Part shown: positions 34,345 to 48,191 of the stretch, piece by piece | Layout of the letters: every line of letters begins with the position of its first letter | How positions within the stretch are numbered: the stretch's first letter is position 1 | Notes under the pieces: generated by a model | The model's database searches: none | What the model was told of the DNA's origin: nothing | What the model saw: only the letters and a program-made list of their open reading frames with translations | Source of the DNA: Antedon mediterranea | Lineage: Eukaryota; Echinodermata; Crinoidea; Comatulida; Antedonidae | Assembly: GCF_964355755.1 (NCBI RefSeq) | Contig: NC_092675.1 | Span: forward strand, 7,286,312 to 7,350,311 | Direction: 5' to 3' | DNA length: 64,000 bases | Position numbers and translations under genes: made by a program

Positions 34345-35298
34345 GACTTGCCCCAAGTCTGTATTTATTGTCTTTTTTTTATTTATTTGTTTTTATTTCG
34401 ACCGCGATTTTTGTCTGAAAATACAGACTTGTGAAACACGTATAGAAATCGATTTGCAAACCGCAAACATCCGATAAGAATGATGTAGGTTATCATACCG
34501 TATTTGGCTATATAGGGCGGGCGGTATGTAAATATGGATTTCGAATCAACCAATGATCATTTTGTTTCAAAATGAAAAAGATCGAGTACGTACGTACAGT
34601 GTGCTGAATATACGATCGAGACTGAACAACTCTTGAAATATAAAATCGTGTTGCCAAGTTGTTTTGTTTATTAATTGTTCTGGCCTAGGCCTCCTTCGTA
34701 GGCGGGTTCGTAGGGCTACTCAACTCGTACGTATGACCTTCCAAATAAAACGCCAATAAGGTACATACCACCACCGACCGCCGGCACACAACAGGGCTAC
34801 ACCACCACACAGAACAGGACAGGGTCTGGGTGGGAATTAAATCAAATTTTCTCCGCATAATAAATGCCATCCATTCAATGTTTGATTTTGCGGAGAACTA
34901 GCCTATCATATCACGACGAGTTTTCATGTTCTTGGGAAAAATCAAATGTTTACCAGACTACTAGGCATATAAAATCATTTTTAGCCTTCAGAAACTTTCA
35001 TCAATGTACCCAAGTACACATTGTCTAAACGTAACATAGCGCATGCGCATCGTCTTAGACGTTGAGTCTTTGAAATTCTGAAATATGAATATTAAAACGA
35101 CGTACGAGTGAGTAGCCAATGGCATGCGGCTGAAACTAGTCAACTGGATAATTTATGCACCAAGAATTCTTGGTGTCAAACCACGTGACTTATGCGTGTT
35201 TCCCCAGACGGAGTATCCAAACTCAAGTAATACACGTATGAAACGCCATATGTGCAAAAATATTTATATTTTTACAAAACTCCGTCTGGAGCCCAGAC
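34345..35298. mobile_element. 954-bp insertion in B 3' spacer
   Basis: Absent from the A spacer. Flanked by TAGATCTATTGTA (34332-34344) and TAGATGTATTGTA (35299-35311), a likely 12-13-bp target duplication. Ends are related hairpin-like sequences GACTTGCCCCAAGTCTG and, inverted from the right, GTCTGGGCTCCAGACGG. GC content is higher than around it. No ORF of note. Same in C at 48,192-49,145. Confidence 0.7.
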
Positions 35299-38200
35299 TA
35301 GATGTATTGTATTGTCTCAATCTTTACAGATGTTGCATGAGTAAAGGTCTGTTTTTCGTGAAGAATGGAAATATGTGATTCGATTAAGCACTCTATTTGG
35401 TTTGCTTTATATTATTATTATTATTCATTTACTCGTTATAAAAACATACTTAATATATATATCAATCCCATGATAAAAAGACAAGTTACAACAGATCGTC
35501 TAGATACACGGTATTATATAATGAAATACAATTCAAAAACACACAGAAATAATACTGGTGATAAGATAAGATAACTTTAAGTGCTTACAAAGTAATCAAT
35601 TAAATTAGCATTGTTACTTAAATATTTATAAATATAAAATGTATATAAAATTGTAATCAATTCAATGCATATCAAAATATAAAAATATGTTATTTTATGA
35701 GAACATTATCGAATTTAAATACGGAACCAAAACTACCATCGATAATTATAGATGATTTGGTTGTACCAATGTGGACAGACGAATGTCTTCATTACCGCAT
35801 CAAGAGAAACTAATCTTTAAAGTAATTTTTTTGTTTAAAAGATGTTTAACTTACCGTTGAAAAATATGTAAATATGTTTTTATTTATTTTTACAGCTTTT
35901 TTTAAATTTCTGTACAGGTATTTATTTATAACTTGTATAATGTAACATGATAAATTGAATGTATAAGTACATACATACATTTACAATAAACAGAGATAGA
36001 ATGTGAATAGTACATATTTATTTACATGTAAGTTCACGTAACTTACATTAGTGTACATATACACAGTAATTGTACTTTGTGGTTTTTTTTGAAAAATATG
36101 TATAATCGATTATCGATATTCTTATAGATTAATGTCGTATTATTTTATGCAAATACTATTTATTGATTGGCAGATTATGTCTGATGCCCATTATTATAAC
36201 AAATTTTACATTCCACGTCGACAGCTTTAATTATTGGTAGGAATATTACGAAAGTAACAGGGTGGGTAGACATTTCAGGAAAACAAAATGCTAATCATCA
36301 CACTTTTTGCCTTGCATTCGCCTCGCACTACGGAAACAAGAGCGAGGAGTGTCATGATACATTTTAAAAAACGTACTAGATACTGCAGCTGTAACTACAT
36401 ACATCTTAACTGACTATCGCAAGTCATCATCATGTACAAGTCTAGGCGAAGTGTATTAAATACTTAAATGGAATACATTGTTGTCTCTACTACTGTGAGT
36501 TCTATCTCATCTATCCCCCATGTCGACACTAAATCCGTAATCGGAGCAGATTGTTTTCAGACAGTTTTCAGAATTGTAATTTATAATAATGTAATAATTT
36601 ATTCATTCATTTAGAGTAAATAAAGTAAATATATTTTTACAGGGATAAGTGCATGCGCAGGATAGCTCAGACGTAAGAAATCGAGCCCATACCTTCTTCA
36701 CACAAAGGCAATTATTCTGTGCCAGTTTGAAGTGTGCTGTTATTATGTGTAATATAAAATACCTTTTTAAGGGTAGAGACGAATTCTTATAAGTATAACA
36801 ATAGGGTACAGTATGTCACCAAAAATGGAGTTGTTTGAAACTGTTAAACAATGTGTAATATTGTATAATTATGGCATAGATATTTATAAATTTAATATTC
36901 ATTTTTATATGTATTTTCATAACTGTTATATAATTTTAATTCAAAATAAAAATGTTTTTTCCAGTGGTAACTAAAAATGTAAGCTTACGTTATAAAATAT
37001 AAATCAACAAATGTTTAAAATGATAATTATTTTCATAATGTAATAAAGAATTGAATATAGGAAATTCATTTATCTCACACGGTAGTTGTAGAATCAAAAA
37101 GTCGAAACTACTTGTTATCAGTTTGGACTATATTGTACTCTTTTTTTAAAATTGCTGTTTTAGGAATGTTAAATTCTTTGCTTAGTGGAAAACAGTTATC
37201 CGTTTCTGTAAGAAATAGAGTCAAAATTGTTAATTAATTTGTTAAATTTGCCTCATTAGAATACAGTATTATATGGTTTGTTGTTACCATAGTCTTGTGG
37301 AAATGTGTGTATGTTACAGAATATTTAATAAATCACTATAAACACAGTTTAGCTGTTCTTTATAGATATCTGTTTTATTCATTAAATAATAAATTGTATA
37401 ATGTACTATACTGTTTTTTTTTCAAGAATTGGTTTGTAAAAATATAGTATGTCTACCAACTTGAGGATTGAATGTTTATATTTGTAATTTAATTGAATAT
37501 AATATTTTTTTAGTGTCCACGTCTGCCCTATAAGGTTGGTGAACACCAGTTCAAACATTTTTTTTTTCTAAAATACGTCAGCTTGAGGGCGCTATTAATT
37601 ATCCAAAATACGCGAATTGTCCAAAATACGTCAGCTTGAGGGCGCTATTGATTTTCCAAAAATACGCAATATTGTGCAATAGTCCATGAGAATTAGCTAA
37701 AAGTGAACCTTTGTGAAAACCCTTTTTGCTAGAAAAGCTTTTTATATGAAATAAGTTTTTCGACATTGGGAAGTAGCTTAATTTGCATATTTTAATAATA
37801 TTTGCGCCCATTTTTAATAATACTCTATATCTTGGAAACCGCTAGTCACAGATAATTAATAATTGCGTCAAAATCTTATTAATTTTAAGGAAAAAATTTG
37901 TCAAAAAATGAATGAAATGAAATTATTGACCTTTGACCTTTTTTTGGAGTTTTTTTTTTGTTTTGTTCTTGTTTGTGGCAGTTTTATAGTGCGCCTTAAA
38001 TGATTGAAAATTACCTGTATACTTTAGGAGTTTCCTGTACCTAGACCGGGGCTCAAGTCTGTAGCCTGACTTTACGTCCTACAGGATCGATTCTCTACTT
38101 GACAATATTTTTAAATATTTTTTTTAGTTTAAAGAGATTATTTTAGAGGGTGGGTTTTTAATACTTTGGGCAAGTTTATATTTGATAAAACCTAAGCCGT

Positions 38201-39074
38201 CAGACAGATAGATAGGTACTATTAGACTAAACAATGCCACATACATGACCAATGTGAGTACAGACAGTATCCCAACATTCACTTCGAACATCAACATAAT
38301 CAGTAGGTGAGAGGATGCATTCCCCGTATGGGTAATGCATCCACTCACCACCAGAATCCTTATCAACAGTCATCCTCCAAGCACAGAAACATAACACACA
38401 AGTATGTGCAGCATCAAAACAGTTGAAGACATGTACCACCATTACATTGAAATCCCTTCATCATGCCTTCAACAAACACTGCATGTTAGCCAAAGTAGGC
38501 ATAATTGTACCACCTGATCATTCTGCACCTTCATCTTTTAATTATTGTGCGGCACAACATCTATAAAATAATGTAACCCCTTTCATCTGGCCAGACGCAA
38601 CACATGGCATCTATCTCTAGTTCCGAAAAATTAGTTTAATTTCAGTTAAGAAGAATATCTGGTTTCGCATTACAATGAATTTGGTGATGGTTATTGTTTC
38701 GCTTGGTGATGATTCGTTGGCTTCGCAATGAACTATACATGATTTGACTTGACAATGAATCTTTTTACTTGACGATGAAATCGTTTGACTTGACAATGGA
38801 TCGTTTGAGTCTATCTCAGTAACTCGGAGATATTTTATCCTAAGATAACTTTATTTAATTAAGATATTGCTCAAATTTGAGTTAGTGTTTACCGACCAAC
38901 CGACCGGCCGACCAATGACCGACATAGTGAACTGTAGACTCGCGTTTGCACGTGACTAAAAATCTTTGTTCTAGTTCATTACATTCATATACGATGACTA
39001 TTTTGAACATTAAACGTTTTTCATTAAGCGAATAATAATAATTATGTTTTTAACATACGCTTACTAGGTAAAAG

Positions 39075-39315
39075 GCAAACTCCTATCCAATTTCATAGCA
39101 CTTAATGGATACTCGGGACCTAATTTACAGAGAACTTCTACCTTCTTGGCTGACGAAGATGAAATTAAAGTATCGTGAATATTCGGATACAAAATATGGT
39201 ACTAGACGATAAATTGGTGATCTCTCTTAGCTTTACTGTTTGTTTTATTTTATTCTCTAATACTTTCGTTTTTATATAAATTAGAAAAATATAATTGTTG
39301 CTTCTAACTTTGTAG
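39075..39315 (+). promoter_or_regulatory. Conserved 5' flank of receptor C
   Basis: Copy of the receptor B flank at the 13,847-bp offset, identical as far as I read it, with the same putative splice acceptor CTTTGTAG. Confidence 0.45.
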
Positions 39316-39356
39316 TTCACAGAAGAAATTTAACAGCAACTGAATTGTTGTTGAAG

Positions 39357-39844
39357 ATGTCAACGTTTAAGGAAGAAATATATACCGAATCTTCAACTGT
39401 GTTTTCTGCTTTAGAAATCGGAACTTACAAATCTGAGAATGTTACCGACCTGAAGAGCAGAAGTCTTTCGCTAAACTCAAGCAATTCACTGAGCGAAAGC
39501 TACTACTACTACTACTACTACGACTATTCAAATGATGACACTTTGTATCGTGTTCTCACGTGGTGTATTTACACGACAGCGTTTGTGACGGGATGTTGTG
39601 GAAACATTCTTGTGTTGTTTTCGATACATCGATGTCGCCAGTTGAAAGGTGTGCCAGCAATGCTACTGGTCAGTCTTGCTGTTGCTGATTTCCTAGTATG
39701 TCTTATCATCGTACCAGCTGAGATGTATGTGTTTTATACAACCGAGTTTCACTTGGGACCGTTTGTCTGCAAGTTTCTTACTTTACTGCACCAGTTGGTG
39801 TTCGCTTGTTCTTCGTTCACACTAACACTTATCAGCATTGAGAG
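39357..39844 (+). CDS. Receptor C, exon 1: N-terminus to TM3 of class A GPCR
   Basis: First exon of receptor C (exons 39357-39844, 40542-40665, 42143-42403, 47241-47549; 393 aa). The encoded segment is identical to receptor B, including seven tyrosines in the N-terminus, sequons N28 and N40, TM1-TM3 and the split-codon donor. Start is the ATG at 39357; the frame upstream opens only at TTG. It lies in a 13,847-bp tandem copy of the B unit. Same inferred role: plasma-membrane receptor coupled to G proteins, ligand unknown. Confidence 0.9.
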
Positions 39845-40277
39845 GTAGGTATACTTCATACTTATTATTACTGCGTTCTGTTTCCATACCGGTACAGTTC
39901 TTCACTTTTTGTATTTTTTTTTTATTATTTTATTTTGTACGCATCAACAGCAACAAACTCGCCAATTACATGATAGATAAACTATGCTTGTTTGGTCGTT
40001 TGTTAACATAATTAACACTAAAGTAGGTGTGTTTATAAAAGCCATATAAAAATAACATTTAATATAATATTAATAAAAACTAAATGTTACCATTTTAATC
40101 AATGTGAATTAAATTTAGGCCTTGGCTAGGGCTACCTTGTATTTGATTCAAATGACAGGAATCTATTTAGAAATTATATAAAACAAATAATGAATGTTTT
40201 ATATTCATATAATAGTAGAAATAATGGCATTTGGTAAATGATGAAAGGTTAAATGTTAACTTTTTTTAAACATGAAA

Positions 40278-40513
40278 CATGCTTAACAGAACATTAATCC
40301 AGTCAGCCATTGTGTAATCATATTTCATTAATATACAAATAATGGATGTTTGCGAGTGTAATGGTACAAATAATGGCATAAGGTGATATATAACCTTTCA
40401 TCATTCACCTTATGCCATTATTTGTACCATTACACTCATAAACATTCATTATTTGTATATTAATGTAATATGATTACACAATGGCTGACTGGATTAATGT
40501 TCTGTTGAACATG
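40278..40513. repeat. Long hairpin (109-bp arms) before exon 2 of C
   Basis: Identical copy at the duplication offset. Confidence 0.92.
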
Positions 40514-40541
40514 TTTTTATAGTTAATCATGTCTTCTTAAG

Positions 40542-40665
40542 GTTATATGTTGTCAAATATCCCCTTCATGCAAGATCCGTTATCACAACAAGACGTGCTC
40601 GGTTTGTTATTGCCGGAGTATGGCTGTCTGCGGCGTTATGCGCAGTACCAAACACATACAGGCAG
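40542..40665 (+). CDS. Receptor C, exon 2: ICL2 and TM4
   Basis: Identical to exon 2 of receptor B, with the same CTTAAG|G acceptor and CAG|GTAATG donor. It also sits 28 nt after a 109-bp-arm hairpin. Confidence 0.88.
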
Positions 40666-40686
40666 GTAATGTCAATAATATTAAAA

Positions 40687-41517
40687 CATTTTTCCGTCGG
40701 TTACCGTTATTGAAATGTTTGATATTCATAAAATTAAACCTACAACTAACCTGTTTCACAGTGTCTTAGATGATCAATACTATTTTAACGTATAGTGTTT
40801 ATTGTTTGGTGGAGGTGGGGATGCGGATTTAATTTGAGGGAGGTGCTTATTGGAGAGATACGTTTAATATGTTAGTATTAATAATATGGTAACATATATA
40901 AATACAATCCTCTAGTAGTAGTGGTAAAAAAGAATAACAAATACTTGGTAAATTGTAGATAACAGTCCGATGAAATCTACAACAAATAGTATAATTTTGT
41001 TATAAATATAATACAATATGTGTGTATGAATGTGGATGGGCGGTAATTAGATGGTTGGGAGGGTGGGTATGAGGGTCAGCGATAATTATTTTAAGTGATG
41101 TTTTATTTTTTACCTAATTGGTATAATTAATACATTATTCCGCGACACAGTGGGCCATTTTGACAAAGATGGAAGACGTTTTAGACGGCTTGCAACATGG
41201 GCAGAAGTATCCCAGGTCTTAACAAAACAGATAGCGCACATCAGTAGCCTATACAGTCCTGGCATCTTACTCAACAACTCGGCTATCGGGGTTTTACTCT
41301 ATTTCAAACAAGAGCTCTTATCATCAGGTCTCCCGATGTAATTGTATATACTTATTCCCCACAATATACTCCTATGCTTCATGAATATATTTAATTTAAT
41401 CTTTATTTTAACTATACCGTACCTTCACACGCGCGGACAGAAAATAAACAAAAAACTTAAATGGATATCGCCACCAACGGCCAACTTAATTAAAACCAGG
41501 AAGTTGCAAGGTGAACT
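40687..41517 (+). repeat. Dispersed repeat R2, C intron 2
   Basis: Same as in B, by the 13,847-bp offset. Confidence 0.75.
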
Positions 41518-41696
41518 TTAGTACTTTAGTCCATGGGACCGGGATTTAGCTAAACTAGCCATATATTATTATTATCTTGTATTGACAACTGGGGATAACA
41601 GTGTCCAACATGGCATACAAATAGTAGGCGATACAAGCAAGAAAATAGCAATAAAAAAACTTAAATAATATTTTCACTAACTTTAAGAATTATATA

Positions 41697-41797
41697 CATG
41701 GCTGCAGTCGCGTGCACAAATTTGAGTTAGTGTTTACCGACCGACCGACATAGTGAGCTGTAGAGTCGCGTTTGCACGCACGCATGAAATTTTAGAC
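41697..41797. repeat. GACC-repeat element, copy in C intron 2
   Basis: Same as 27,850-27,950 at the duplication offset. Confidence 0.7.
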
Positions 41798-42142
41798 ACA
41801 AATTGCAAGAAAAGATTTTTGTTGATGAAATGTCTTCTTTAGACCCTGCTGAACACCATTTTAATTATGCAAATTAAGCTACTTCCCAATGTTAAAAAAT
41901 GTCTTAACGTTGATAGTTGTGTTCTGTATGGCCAAAAGAACCTATTTCATATAAAAGACCTTTTTTGCAATTACTTTGATTTAAAAGTCTAATTCCCATG
42001 GACATATTAGGGCTTTCGTACAAGCGTTCAAATCATTTTTCTTCTTTATCACTGTTTCTTTCCAAGCATTCTTTTCATTTTCCATGCTGTTTTTCTTTCA
42101 TTTTATTCCTACTACTATTATTATTATTATCTTTCTAAATAG

Positions 42143-42403
42143 ATATATCAAAGGCATGAGTGGGGCATATACAGATGGACAACGTGTAGCCCAAGCGTGA
42201 TAGAACCTTGGAATAAAATGAACGCCATGTTTGACTTCTTGGTGAAATTTATCGTTCCGGTACTTATCATGGGAGTATCTTACGCAATTGTTACTGTCAC
42301 TCTATACAAGAGCACTAGACAGAGTAGGCGGTTACAAGGTATAGAGATGTCAAATAACGGGATCAGTGAGTCTGCAGAGCGACATCAGGCTGACAAAAAA
42401 CAG
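42143..42403 (+). CDS. Receptor C, exon 3: ECL2, TM5, short ICL3
   Basis: Identical to exon 3 of receptor B: ECL2 disulfide cysteine, TM5 proline and a short ICL3. Phase 0 on both sides. Confidence 0.88.
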
Positions 42404-42646
42404 GTATGACTCGTAACAGTCATAACTGAGTAACAATGCTCGGTACCTATTTCCTAAATAAACACTCTAAATATCTCTCTTCAAAATATAATAAAAACAA
42501 TATTTACCTTTCATTAAAAAAATCCGTAGGATAGAGCTGTGTGAGTACTCAAAACAGAGCATTACCTGTTACGCACAAACTGTGACTGAACAGCTGACAA
42601 TAGTATATTTATACGCGCTTCATATTTTGTAATTCACCGTCGTGGC

Positions 42647-43789
42647 GTCATTAATCAGCATATCTATATATAAATGTACGTAAGGGCAAAATTCGGTAAA
42701 TCGCGCGTTACTACTAGAATATTTACTCGATGGTATATAAGGTTGTTCGTACTTTCGGTACTGATTTTAACCACCTGATTTTAACCAACTAATTAAATTC
42801 TGTTAGACAATTAAAACGAATTTACGTTCAAAGATTTGCCCCAAATACGGTTGTTTTCCGATCGCGGTATACACTGTCTAATAGATGTCTATCTTGAAAA
42901 ATACCCGCACACAATAATACGAGGATGCTTTACATTTACCTATCTCCTTGTACGATAATTGTTTTTAATAGCTGAAAATCGAACAGCTCGAGTACAGCAT
43001 CATAATGTTGAAGCCGATTTACTTTTAAGAATACTATTTTGATTTAATATACCTACGTTTATATAAATGTATTGATTTGCGATGAATAGAACATTCCAAT
43101 CTCTCATTCTCTCCCAGTATAGTAGTTTGGTTTAACACAAGTAGGTACATTTATAGGCCCTTGGGAGATCGACCTAAAACCTTTACATATTGTATTGTAA
43201 TATTTTGACAATACTGTAAATACGTATTAACCATTTTTGGTCGCCATTTCTTACTATGAGGGTACTGTTAGAAATAAACATATATACAAATAAATGTATT
43301 ACAGTGTGGGTACTGTTAGATATATACGCATAATATACAAATACATTTTATTACTGACAGTTGCTCTCAACGTTTGTATTAATTAATAATTACAAAAAAT
43401 ATAAACGTACTTTACTATTTCAATCGACTATGACAGTGACAGAAAGTATAAATCGCAAATGTTCCACTGTAGTTAGTGGTATATTATTTATAGGCCAATA
43501 AAACATGAAAACATATTTCGTTACTGAGTGGATAAAGAATATAGGCCTATTTAAAATTGTTCCTCTACCCATCCTCTTCCCCATCCCTCAACCCTAATGT
43601 TACATACAAAACAAACATTGGGTTTGTTTAAATAAGTGTAAATAAAAGTTTGGACTCATTTTGTGACAAGTTTCTTTTTCGGAAGTAATTTCCAGGGTGC
43701 TAATTTTAGTTGAGTACATAAATCATCGGTACGTACATGTGAAGTCACCTGTTTTTTACGCTGAAATTACTGTGTATTCGAGAACCATC
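42647..43789 (+). repeat. Dispersed repeat R1, C intron 3
   Basis: Copy of the B intron 3 element. Confidence 0.8.
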
Positions 43790-43791
43790 TA

Positions 43792-44147
43792 GTTTATAAT
43801 AATTTAGGTATTTGTATAGTGCCAGTATCAACTAAACCGAAGTAAAAATCAAAGGCGCTTGTATTAGATTTTAAAAAGATGCGTTGTAAGTTCTTTTTAA
43901 AAAATAGCAATAGATGTTGATTTAGAAATATGTCGAGGGAAAGAATTCCAAAGAGAAGCAGCAGAGAACACAAAAGACCTTTGTCCACAGGTGTTTTTTT
44001 TAGAAAAAACCAGTAGGTTTTGATCAGCTGAAAGAAGACAAGCAAGAGGGGTGTAGGAGGAAATAATATTAAGAAGGATGCGTGCAGCAGTGTTCTGGAG
44101 ACGTTGAAGTTGATTCAACCAAGATTTCGGTAGGGCAAAGAAAAGGG
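43792..44147 (-). mobile_element. LINE remnant in C intron 3
   Basis: Identical copy of the B remnant. Confidence 0.8.
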
Positions 44148-44246
44148 GGTTGCAATAGTCAAGGCGAGAAGTGACTGAGTGACTGATGTATTAATGTTGC
44201 GTGATCATCTTGAGAGAACGAAGCTCATTGTATTAACTTATTTAAA

Positions 44247-44572
44247 AACAAGGTGACCAGTTAGCTCAATCGACTGAGCGTCATGTTAACAACACAATGT
44301 TGTGAGTTCGATTCCCACGCTGGTTTTGGAATAGAGTTAAGGCTATGCGAGCTAGTGTTTGGGGTTCACAGAATTATACGTCTCCCTTTCCATCACATCA
44401 TGAGGCAGCAACATCAATGCATCTGATTTCATGGAAACGATCCAAATGCTGTGGCGGGGACTTAGTACTGAGGCAGCGAGAGCACACCATAACATCTTTT
44501 TTTTCTTCTTTTTTTTTTGGCTTATGCCACCTCCTTCGATCTCGTAAATTGTTTAGCGCCCTCAATTTTAGA
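44247..44572 (+). mobile_element. tRNA-derived SINE candidate, C intron 3
   Basis: Same as the B copy. Confidence 0.6.
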
Positions 44573-45437
44573 ACAGTCAGAAAATTATGAATAAATATTA
44601 TAGAACATATGTAAAGATGCAGATGTCTAGACCAACTTCGAAGTTAGACTAATCCGCCGTCGGGCTAGGCTGGGCATATGAAGCCGAGTTTTTATTGTAC
44701 AGAGCCACACCTCAAACTTTGAAGTCGCATTTGGATATTAAATTTAGATTTGTTATAAAACAGCAACAATCATTACGCCTGTGATTCCCCTTATTCCACG
44801 ATTATTTACCTCCGCTAAGGAGGTATGTAATCGACTTGTTTGTTAGCACGATTACTCAAAAAGTAATTACAAGATAAATATGTGGTCAAGGACCACTCCA
44901 TTAAATTGTGGATGCAATCCGTATCACGGTCCCAATTCTGGACCACTTGCTAGTGTTAAAAGATAGGACAAAATTTTCAATAGTCGACGAGCAGCCTTAA
45001 AGTAATAAGTAAATTGAAATTGCATTTTCTCGAGAACTACTTGTCCAAATAATTTCATTTTTGTACAAGAGGCAAGAGTTATAATTTATGATTTGTAATT
45101 TTAAAACATAATTTGATTTAATTTACAGGTTTTTTGATACAAGTATTTTTTAAAAACCTATTTCTTTTCAAATTCACTCGTTTGTTTTTGGCGTTGCTGT
45201 TCTATTGTTAGTCAACGGAATATATTGTTAGTTGAAAGGCTGGTTACATAACCATTACACCAAATTCGCATACACATGCTTCTGGCGAAATTAGCCTAAA
45301 TCACACATAGGAAAAAATTCTTACTAAATTGCAGATCCAAATAGTTTATCTAAAACAATAGGCTATTGTATACGACTTCCTGATGACTCACTTCTATTAA
45401 GCACTATGAGACAACTGTGTCACTTATGTTTTATATT

Positions 45438-45493
45438 TCACCTGAAGAGTGCGGCCAGCTACATGCTGGTCGTACGAAACAAATGTGTAGTGA
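45438..45493 (+). ncRNA. Hammerhead ribozyme fold, C intron 3
   Basis: Identical to the B copy. Confidence 0.72.
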
Positions 45494-46891
45494 TTAAAAC
45501 AATGAAGTAACCAAGTTTTCTGCTGTTATTTTATTTATTTAAGCTCTACCTTGGTATTGAGCACTCTATCCTAACGGTCTGATAATTTCAACCTGTATAT
45601 ATATATATGTATATGATTTGTATATAAATCCGAAGGCAAATTACTGAACAAATGATAATGCTGTAGGTATCAGTAGCTGGATCTCAAATGAGATACAAAA
45701 AAAAGCGAAAAGCTAAATCAAAACGATAAAGTAAAACAGCCAGAAAAGTTAGCAGAGCTTTCGGGAAACACTAGCCCTTCATCAGTGCAAGTGTATATAA
45801 ATCAATTAAGCGAGAGGTTGCAGGATCGAATCCCGCAAGAGACATTTTTTCATACTAACTAAAAAATACGGAACTTTCACCAATAAGCTTTGCTCGACAC
45901 GATTATGAGATCATGTTTCGAATATGAGCACTGTTTCTATAATTTACAGTATGATTTATATATAATAATATATATATACAAATCAGGCAAAGAACATTAA
46001 TTCTAAACCGCCCGGTGATATACTGAAATTTAATTAATTAATTTAAAACGATAAAGATGAGGAAATCTGTGAGAATGAGAAAAAGTCGCCCCAACCGAGA
46101 CTCAAACTCGGACCGCCTGCTTGATATGCAGATGTCCTAACCATTAGACCACTGGGGCTTTCATGGTATTGTTCGAACTCGATTGGATAGCGACTCTTTA
46201 ACATTCTCGGCGTGGTACGGCGAAACAGCACTAGTCTTCAGTTGTACGCACGCGCACCAGAGATCAAATTGATACGCCCTCATCTTACAAGCAGGCGGTC
46301 CGAGTTCGAGTCTCGGTTGGGGCGACTTTTTCTCATTCTCACAGATTTCCTCATCTTTATCGTTTCAAAATAATAATATATATATATATATATATATCTA
46401 TATTTTCCCAGAGAAATCTTTTGTAGGAGAATTTTACAGTAGGCGGAGGTATAAACTCTCGGAGTGGCTTTCTAGATTTTATACTTGGTACTGCTTTATT
46501 TATACTGCAGTATTTAAGACAGGCTCTAATTTCAGATAATGTTCCTGTTTCTTCGTGTATTTGTTCAATGGGTTTGTTGTATAAGATTGGTATACTTCTG
46601 AAGTGATTTTTTTGTGAAATCCTCTCTCATTGGCTGTTTGCTCTTGGGCGATTTTTATCCAAAATTTGAAATTTAAATCAGTTGAAATGAAATAATAATA
46701 TTGAAAAAAATATAAATATTGAAAAAAGAAAATTCACATAAATACATTTTTTAAGAAAATAAAATGTTAATAAGAGTTATATGGCCCTGATCAAGTTGAG
46801 GGTAAAAGGTTAAATGTTTTGTGTGGATCAACTATTATGTGATGTTTTTCAACACTTCTTCCAATCCTTGCTTGCGTGATACCAAAGCTTT

Positions 46892-46991
46892 AAAAAATCC
46901 ACTATAATTCCAGTACCCAAAAACAATAATACTAAGCAACTAAACGATTTAAGACCAGTTGCTCTTACATCTCTAATAATGAAGAAAACAA
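46892..46991 (+). mobile_element. LINE reverse transcriptase fragment near exon 4 of C
   Basis: Identical to the B fragment. Confidence 0.82.
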
Positions 46992-47240
46992 GAAAAATAT
47001 ACTGTACGTAGTGTGGGTGTTACATATTATTCTTTTTAGGCTATAATCGTTTTGGAGTTTTCTTGAAACTCACATAAATAAAACTGAAAAATAACTACCT
47101 CCTTCTACTGCCCCAATCCTGTTTATATCCCATTATTTCTTGATAAGTCTTCAATTTAGAATTAAAATATTTAAAATATCAACATCAATTTTCGTGTCAC
47201 TGACTTAAAAACCTTTCTTTGTTGTTTTTTTTTAACTCAG

Positions 47241-47549
47241 GCAATCCTAATGATCTTCATCGTAGTATTGCTGTACATTTTAACATGGGGACCTTTCATG
47301 ATATTTCAACTTCTGGGAAGGTTCGACGTCATCAACGTAACATATGAAGGACACATGAGGCTCACATACACATTAACGAGAATGTTAGGTATAGGAAATA
47401 GTTGTATTAATCCATTCCTCTATGTTTTCATGTCAAAAAGCTTTCGGTCGGCTATCAAGACCACATTGTGCTGTACCAAAACCACGGATGTCGTTACAAA
47501 CAACATTGGACGCAGTGTGTCTGGTGGCTTAAACTCCTCTAGACGGTAA
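47241..47549 (+). CDS. Receptor C, exon 4: TM6-TM7, intact NPxxY
   Basis: Same as exon 4 of B except that TM7 reads GNSCINPFLY, so the NPxxY motif is intact. The C-tail is truncated at SSRR as in B. Of the two twins, C has the complete set of activation motifs. Confidence 0.9.
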   Translation, partial: AILMIFIVVLLYILTWGPFMIFQLLGRFDVINVTYEGHMRLTYTLTRMLGIGNSCINPFLYVFMSKSFRSAIKTTLCCTKTTDVVTNNIGRSVSGGLNSSRR

Positions 47550-47688
47550 CTACTAGCTACAGCATATCACAGGTATCAGAAAATGGGATTAGACCTTGAT
47601 TAAGCAAGAATAATAGATTGTCTTTCAAAATTAGACGAAAATCATAGAAATAAGTATGTTTTGACAAAACAAATCCATTTCAAAATTA

Positions 47689-47694
47689 AATAAA
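47689..47694 (+). terminator. Candidate poly(A) signal, receptor C
   Basis: Same AATAAA as in copy B. Confidence 0.3.
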
Positions 47695-48191
47695 AGATTT
47701 CTATTTAACAAATTTATTGATAAAATCAAATATGAAAAAAAAAGTGTTCGCATTATTCCAAATATCCATTTGCTACCAGATGCACAAACTTTTTCATCCA
47801 TTTATTCAATCTGTTATTTGGAAATCTCTGGTACATAAAAAGTAGGCCTAAAAGTAACAAATAAGCTGTTTACCGGTAATGACTATTTACTACAAGACGA
47901 CGCGCTCTTATCTCAGGATCGTATTCCACCTGAAAATCATCTTTGACTTATATACGACGTTGTCTATAATCGTTTAGACTAAACCTTTTCACTTGAATTA
48001 AATCAACACATCGGGCCATATATCGATATTCTTTTTGATCGATCTTTTTCTTTCAAACAACTGTCACGGCTCCACCTATAGAGGGAGACCTTTAGAACCA
48101 TCAAAGTATCCTAGAGGGAGACGTAACACTAAAAGTATGCTAGAGGGAGACATAACAGCCAAAGTATCCTCTACACGCTAGATCTATTGTA

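Larger units (their letters stand above)
22870..36712 (+). repeat. Tandem duplication unit 1 (receptor B unit)
   Basis: Repeats at an offset of 13,847 bp as 36,717-50,560. From about 24,340 to the right end I noticed just two substitutions (32,376 G/A and 33,562 T/A). In the first 1.5 kb there are several more plus an indel. The unit boundaries fall inside spacer DNA that is itself shared with the A-B spacer, as expected for unequal crossing-over between paralogous spacers. Confidence 0.92.
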
